Positions 62,601-64,000 of a DNA stretch of 64,000 bases are shown here, one piece after another. This DNA is from an uncultured Erysipelotrichaceae bacterium. GTDB lineage: Bacteria > Bacillota_I > Bacilli_A > RFN20 > CAG-826. Within the stretch, counting starts at the first letter, position 1; each line of letters starts with the position of its first letter. Location: the NCBI GenBank assembly GCA_947166565.1, contig CAMVEL010000005.1, positions 1 to 64,000 on the forward strand, in the 5' to 3' direction. The notes below the pieces were generated by a model. It was not told where the DNA came from. It saw nothing but the letters and a program-made list of their open reading frames with translations, and made no database searches. The position numbers and the translations under genes are program-made.

Positions 62601-63918
62601 TATGGTCGCGGATATCATCGACAAAGTCACGGTCGAAATCGTAACCCGTGAGGTCTTTTTCGTTATATGACCTTAGTAAAGCGGCATCCTCTTCATCGCA
62701 GGGGGAGATATCCTCGATATTCTCCTTTTCCATTAGGCCGAGGGCGAAATGTTCCATCCTTCTTATGAAGGAACGCAAGGAATCCTCTTCATAGAGGTCC
62801 GCGCGGTATTCGACATCCGCGAAATAGCCTCCGTTATAACGGAAGAGCTCGATGGCCATCTTCTCTTTGCCGTCTTTTGTCTGAACGACCTCGACCGGGG
62901 TGTCTTTTCCGTTAAGGGTCGTATGGTAGAAATAATCGCCTTGATAAGCGAAGAGGTTCTCCGCGGATACCCCGAAGTCAGCGACGAGATCGCTATAGGA
63001 GTAGTTGCTATGGGCGATCAAATCCTCCTGGGACTGATTGACTTTCCTAAGGAGGTCACCGGTTTTTCCTTCGCCTAGATTGTTGACGTAGAAAGGCAAT
63101 GTTTTTACATACATGCCATAGCTCTTTTTGACTTTATCACTCCTGCCATTATTGACGGTAAGGAACAAAACCTCCTCGGAGAAAGTCGCCTGGGCAAGGG
63201 TCAAGGAGTAGGCGGCGAGGAAGAAGCTCGAACGGCGAATGCCGTGTTTCTTCAAGGCCTTCGCGACCTCTTTGTCTTTTAATAAGGGCAATTCGACCCT
63301 GAATCTTCCATAGGAAACATTCTCTTCTTGCTTATCCAAGGTCAAGGAAGAATCGACGTCCATCCCTCCATAAGCGTTTTCAAAGAACGTTTTATCTTCT
63401 AAGAATGAAGGAGCTTCCCTTCCTTCTTTCTTGTTTAACGCATCATCGATGCCATCGTTTTCCTCTTTGGAGACCTCTTCCTTACCCTCATAGAAGGAGG
63501 CGAATTCATCAAGGAACATCTTTAAGGAGAATCCATCCATCAAGATGTGATGGAAATCCGCGAAGAGATAGTCGTCTTCCTTGGTTTCAAGGAAGAGGAA
63601 GCGATATAGGGGAGAATCCATCAAGGAGAAATATTGGACTAGTTCCTCTTTGTTCACCTTATCGGTTTTTTTGATTTCCATCTTCGGGGCAAGAGGAACG
63701 ATATGCTTATATGTTTCTCCGTCTTGTCCTTGAACCAATTGCATGTTGAGATAAGGGTGGGAAAGGAAGACTTTCTCAATCGCCTTTTGGGCTTTTTCCT
63801 TATCTCCATGCTCGCCTAAAGGAATTAGCAATGGGAGGTTGTAGGCTAGAGTCGGTTCCATGCAGGAAAGGAAAATGCCGAGTTCTTCTCGAGAAATGGG
63901 GGCCATGCGTTCAGACAT
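56692..63918 (-). CDS. Two-module NRPS, C-A-T-C-A-T-R, reductive release
   Basis: This 2408-residue synthetase builds a dipeptide. Domains: C1 (about 1-420, HHILMDG at 123-129); A1 (about 430-910, TSGSTGKPKG at 578-587, catalytic Lys K904); T1 (about 925-990, ESGLTS with Ser S957); C2 (about 1005-1410, HHIASDG 1125-1131); A2 (about 1430-1915, TSGSTGKPKG 1580-1589, Lys K1912); T2 (about 1935-2005, FDLGGTS with S1969); thioester reductase (about 2045-2408, GATGFLG 2050-2056, Tyr/Lys Y2207 and K2211). All catalytic residues are present. The N-terminal C domain suggests an N-acylated product, and the R domain suggests an aldehyde or alcohol. AAGGAG stands 8 nt before the start. No phosphopantetheinyl transferase is nearby. 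Confidence 0.95.
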   Translation of the reverse strand: MSERMAPISREELGIFLSCMEPTLAYNLPLLIPLGEHGDKEKAQKAIEKVFLSHPYLNMQLVQGQDGETYKHIVPLAPKMEIKKTDKVNKEELVQYFSLMDSPLYRFLFLETKEDDYLFADFHHILMDGFSLKMFLDEFASFYEGKEEVSKEENDGIDDALNKKEGREAPSFLEDKTFFENAYGGMDVDSSLTLDKQEENVSYGRFRVELPLLKDKEVAKALKKHGIRRSSFFLAAYSLTLAQATFSEEVLFLTVNNGRSDKVKKSYGMYVKTLPFYVNNLGEGKTGDLLRKVNQSQEDLIAHSNYSYSDLVADFGVSAENLFAYQGDYFYHTTLNGKDTPVEVVQTKDGKEKMAIELFRYNGGYFADVEYRADLYEEDSLRSFIRRMEHFALGLMEKENIEDISPCDEEDAALLRSYNEKDLTGYDFDRDFVDDIRDHIAAHPEKDAVISGDRRISYGQLGELSDRISDYIIDKGVKPNQIVSILIGRNEYMAIASLGVLKSGAAYQPLDPAYPDERLAFMMEDAEAQILICQRGLEERVPSFKGPILFIDEIPNLPRLGLKQPRPGKDDLYIMLYTSGSTGKPKGVQLEHHNISAYVQWQRKTLKITPESRFFAYASYGFDANMYDLYGALCNGLPLYIIDETMRLDLKRLNEYIEENHLTHGLMTTQVGRQFAEDYENNSLVYLTVGGEKLVPVKPPKGFILVNGYGPTECTITITGHEVDRLYYRVPIGKGHAICHLYVLDKKMRPLPYGVPGYLYCSGPQVARGYKNRPEENAKAFLKNPFEDDGYYSRMYFTGDVVRFLKDGTCDFIGRKDGQVKIRGFRIELSEVERVIRDYPGVKDATVNAYPAPSGGSFIAGYVVSDKTLDLDDIKSFIGERKPPYMVPEVMMQIEKIPLNQNSKVNKRALPLPERKEAEVVPPANEAETKILEIARKILGYNDISVTADLFESGLTSISSIKFITIFSQTMGVDLTTALLRQNSTIRALASLSGGNEEEEYEELPDYPLTKTQQGIYVECFSHPGSTLYNIPLLYRLSKKTDLNRLEESIKKAIDAHPYLKGHLIVGESGDPRVVPALNDEVRVERIKGDPKMPFALTAYDLIKGPFYQARIYEGKENYLFLDTHHIASDGSSLAVLMEDIDKLYKGEEIEGERRNGFQIALKEEKEATPDALNEQKAHYASFLDGVDSPSLPRKEYELPKEEKPLEQDYDLSVSKGDIAKFLKDNGLNQNGFFNAVFAYALAKWNGNEDALFTSIYSGRDSSFTARSVTMMVKTLPAYAKIEANENTLDFIKKLSEQLQKSEERTLYSFADISRDFDVKADVMFAYQGDGFLPDSIGGEKAELIHLNGDEVKAAFSVDCLEGKDCYRLHYEYPSNLYREETMRYFTSLFEMVIKGFISKKALNEIVLCDEKVAKEMDVHNQTEDPLPKGSYLDMFEEQVKANPDKLAVVGIDESLTYAQMDERMNQVASALLKLGLKPDDKVVVMVPRIANCYVAREGVMRAGACFVPVDPAYPDERILYIAEDSEAKAVLTTKALYEAKKATFGNTNFLLLEDILANEPKDPIRVEIPKNSLAYCIYTSGSTGKPKGVMIEHHSLSNFVYNTPHNFIVDEYINYCHVAASLASLSFDLSIQEEFVPLANGMTVMIASEDEILNPVMLAKRMIENKVDIITTTPSYVNNVLDIEDVMVAFRNLNIIDLGAEALPASMIAKMRDRGMKCFIQNGYGPTEATVSCTMDRVTSDRITIGYPDNNVKTYIIDGNLRRLPFGAIGELLIGGEGVARGYVHRDDLTKEKFIDFHGVYSYRSGDLARINYDGRIEFFGRKDNQVKLRGLRVELDEIENAMGSYPGISRSVVVVKETKEEGQFLVGYYLAKEEIPVASLKEHLGKTLTPYMIPKVFMRLESIPMTNNGKVNKKALPDPVMNAKESKKGIRLPRNETQQTIYDIFKHVLGVDELSIDDDFFDLGGTSLSASKVTMLAMGKGLNISYSDVFDNPTVIDLAALALSQGHKEEAKKEDLAPIKQGLENNVIEKVDEVTEGLADFKAILLTGATGFLGIHILHELLLNSKAKILALVRGSKTISGKERLHGLLEYYFDNPFIEEMGERVQILEADVTNENLLDVLKDVKFELIVNCAAVVKHFSNSDAIEKVNFGGVKNLIEVALEHKARLVQVSTLSVAGENVGHKFPKEKRIHESEIFFGQDVSNKYINSKIKAEEALIEAVNDRGLDAKVVRVGNLMGRARDGEFQVNSGTNNFMATIRAYKKLGVFPVSAADSTIDFSPIDEVAKTILLLAKTKKDFTIFHSANSHEIELGDVIAAMNDFGYPIAMVDDETFMAKLNEYMSDEEKQMDVSCLISYNSSESVAREYILSDNSFTIKALYRLGYKWPITDEKYLDRSIASLSTLGFFE

Positions 63919-63937
63919 ATGGGTGCTCCTTAGGAAA

Positions 63938-63978
63938 ATAGTTTAGATAACTATACAACTTTTTTATGTGCGCGTGAA
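63938..63978 (-). promoter_or_regulatory. Predicted NRPS operon promoter with palindromic operator
   Basis: On the minus strand TTCACG (63973-63978) and TATAGT (63950-63955) are 17 nt apart. A palindrome ATAGTT-TAGAT-AACTAT (63938-63954) covers the -10 box and the start of transcription, and GTGCG/CGCAC (63968-63983) covers the -35 box. Both could be regulator sites. Confidence 0.5.
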
Positions 63979-64000
63979 CGCACCATGCGCGAAAGGAGAA

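Noticed and set aside
1-64000. CRISPR array or prophage
   Set aside because: No regularly spaced repeats, cas genes or phage structural genes were seen; the only clear mobile element is the ISLre2-type insertion.

Overview
The window looks like a chromosome segment of an anaerobic, carbohydrate-fermenting low-GC Gram-positive bacterium (Bacillota, probably an uncultured gut lineage of the Bacilli/Erysipelotrichia type). The reasons are several MKK..LxxC lipoproteins, a perfect CcpA-type cre sequence, a SAM-clan leader before metK, long-form HPF, the small type of phosphoglucose isomerase, PduL-type phosphotransacylase, heterodimeric ABC exporters and RsbU/V/W-type regulators. UGA is used as a stop. 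The placement is by inference; no rRNA is present.

Layout. 1-7.4 kb: a leftward maltodextrin-type ABC uptake operon (binding lipoprotein, MalF, MalG, MsmK/UgpC ATPase, small membrane protein) with a secreted GH13 amylase lipoprotein behind it and a cre/operator on its promoter. 7.6-12.5 kb: a small lipoprotein, a CBS-domain protein and a heterodimeric ABC exporter pair with one degenerate ATP site. 12.4-18.7 kb (leftward): a 955-residue membrane-anchored repeat protein, an MscS channel, a CDP-alcohol phosphatidyltransferase and a secreted endonuclease-I lipoprotein. 18.8-21.7 kb: pgk, tpiA and a Bax-inhibitor-1 family protein. 21.7-30 kb: a YwaF-like membrane protein, a GH16 glucanase lipoprotein, CstA and a 1632-residue surface protein with beta-helix repeats and a PI-PLC-like domain. 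30-35.9 kb: tRNA-Leu, recN, an SDR, a tRNA Val-Tyr-Gln-Lys cluster, pgi, an S1 protein and ispD. 35.88-37.27 kb: a complete ISLre2-type insertion sequence with a 9-bp target duplication. 37-51 kb: housekeeping genes (HAD phosphatases, ABC-F, MgtE, PduL, a phosphodiesterase, SAM riboswitch plus metK, HPF), a possible orphan antitoxin and a pair of unrecognised proteins. 51-64 kb (leftward): rarA and a remarkable operon.

The standout is 52.5-63.9 kb. A 2408-residue non-ribosomal peptide synthetase (C-A-T-C-A-T-R, reductive release, so a dipeptide aldehyde or alcohol is expected) is followed without a gap by a MATE-family exporter carrying a C-terminal RsbW-like histidine-kinase-type ATPase domain, a STAS anti-anti-sigma protein (RsbV-like), and a membrane sensor with a SpoIIE/RsbU PP2C phosphatase plus a second RsbW-like ATPase domain. 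The arrangement suggests peptide synthesis, export and a partner-switching phospho-relay wired together, with the exporter itself as a kinase. No sigma factor or phosphopantetheinyl transferase lies in the window.

A second, window-wide signal is promoter architecture. About ten genes (recN, abcF, cstA, ispD, the GH16 gene, an SDR, a CBS protein, a phosphodiesterase, a HAD hydrolase, the 955-residue protein) have a -10-like hexamer only 6 to 9 nt before the start codon and no usable Shine-Dalgarno sequence, which points to frequent leaderless transcripts. Other genes have ordinary AGGAGG-type sites, so both modes appear to coexist.
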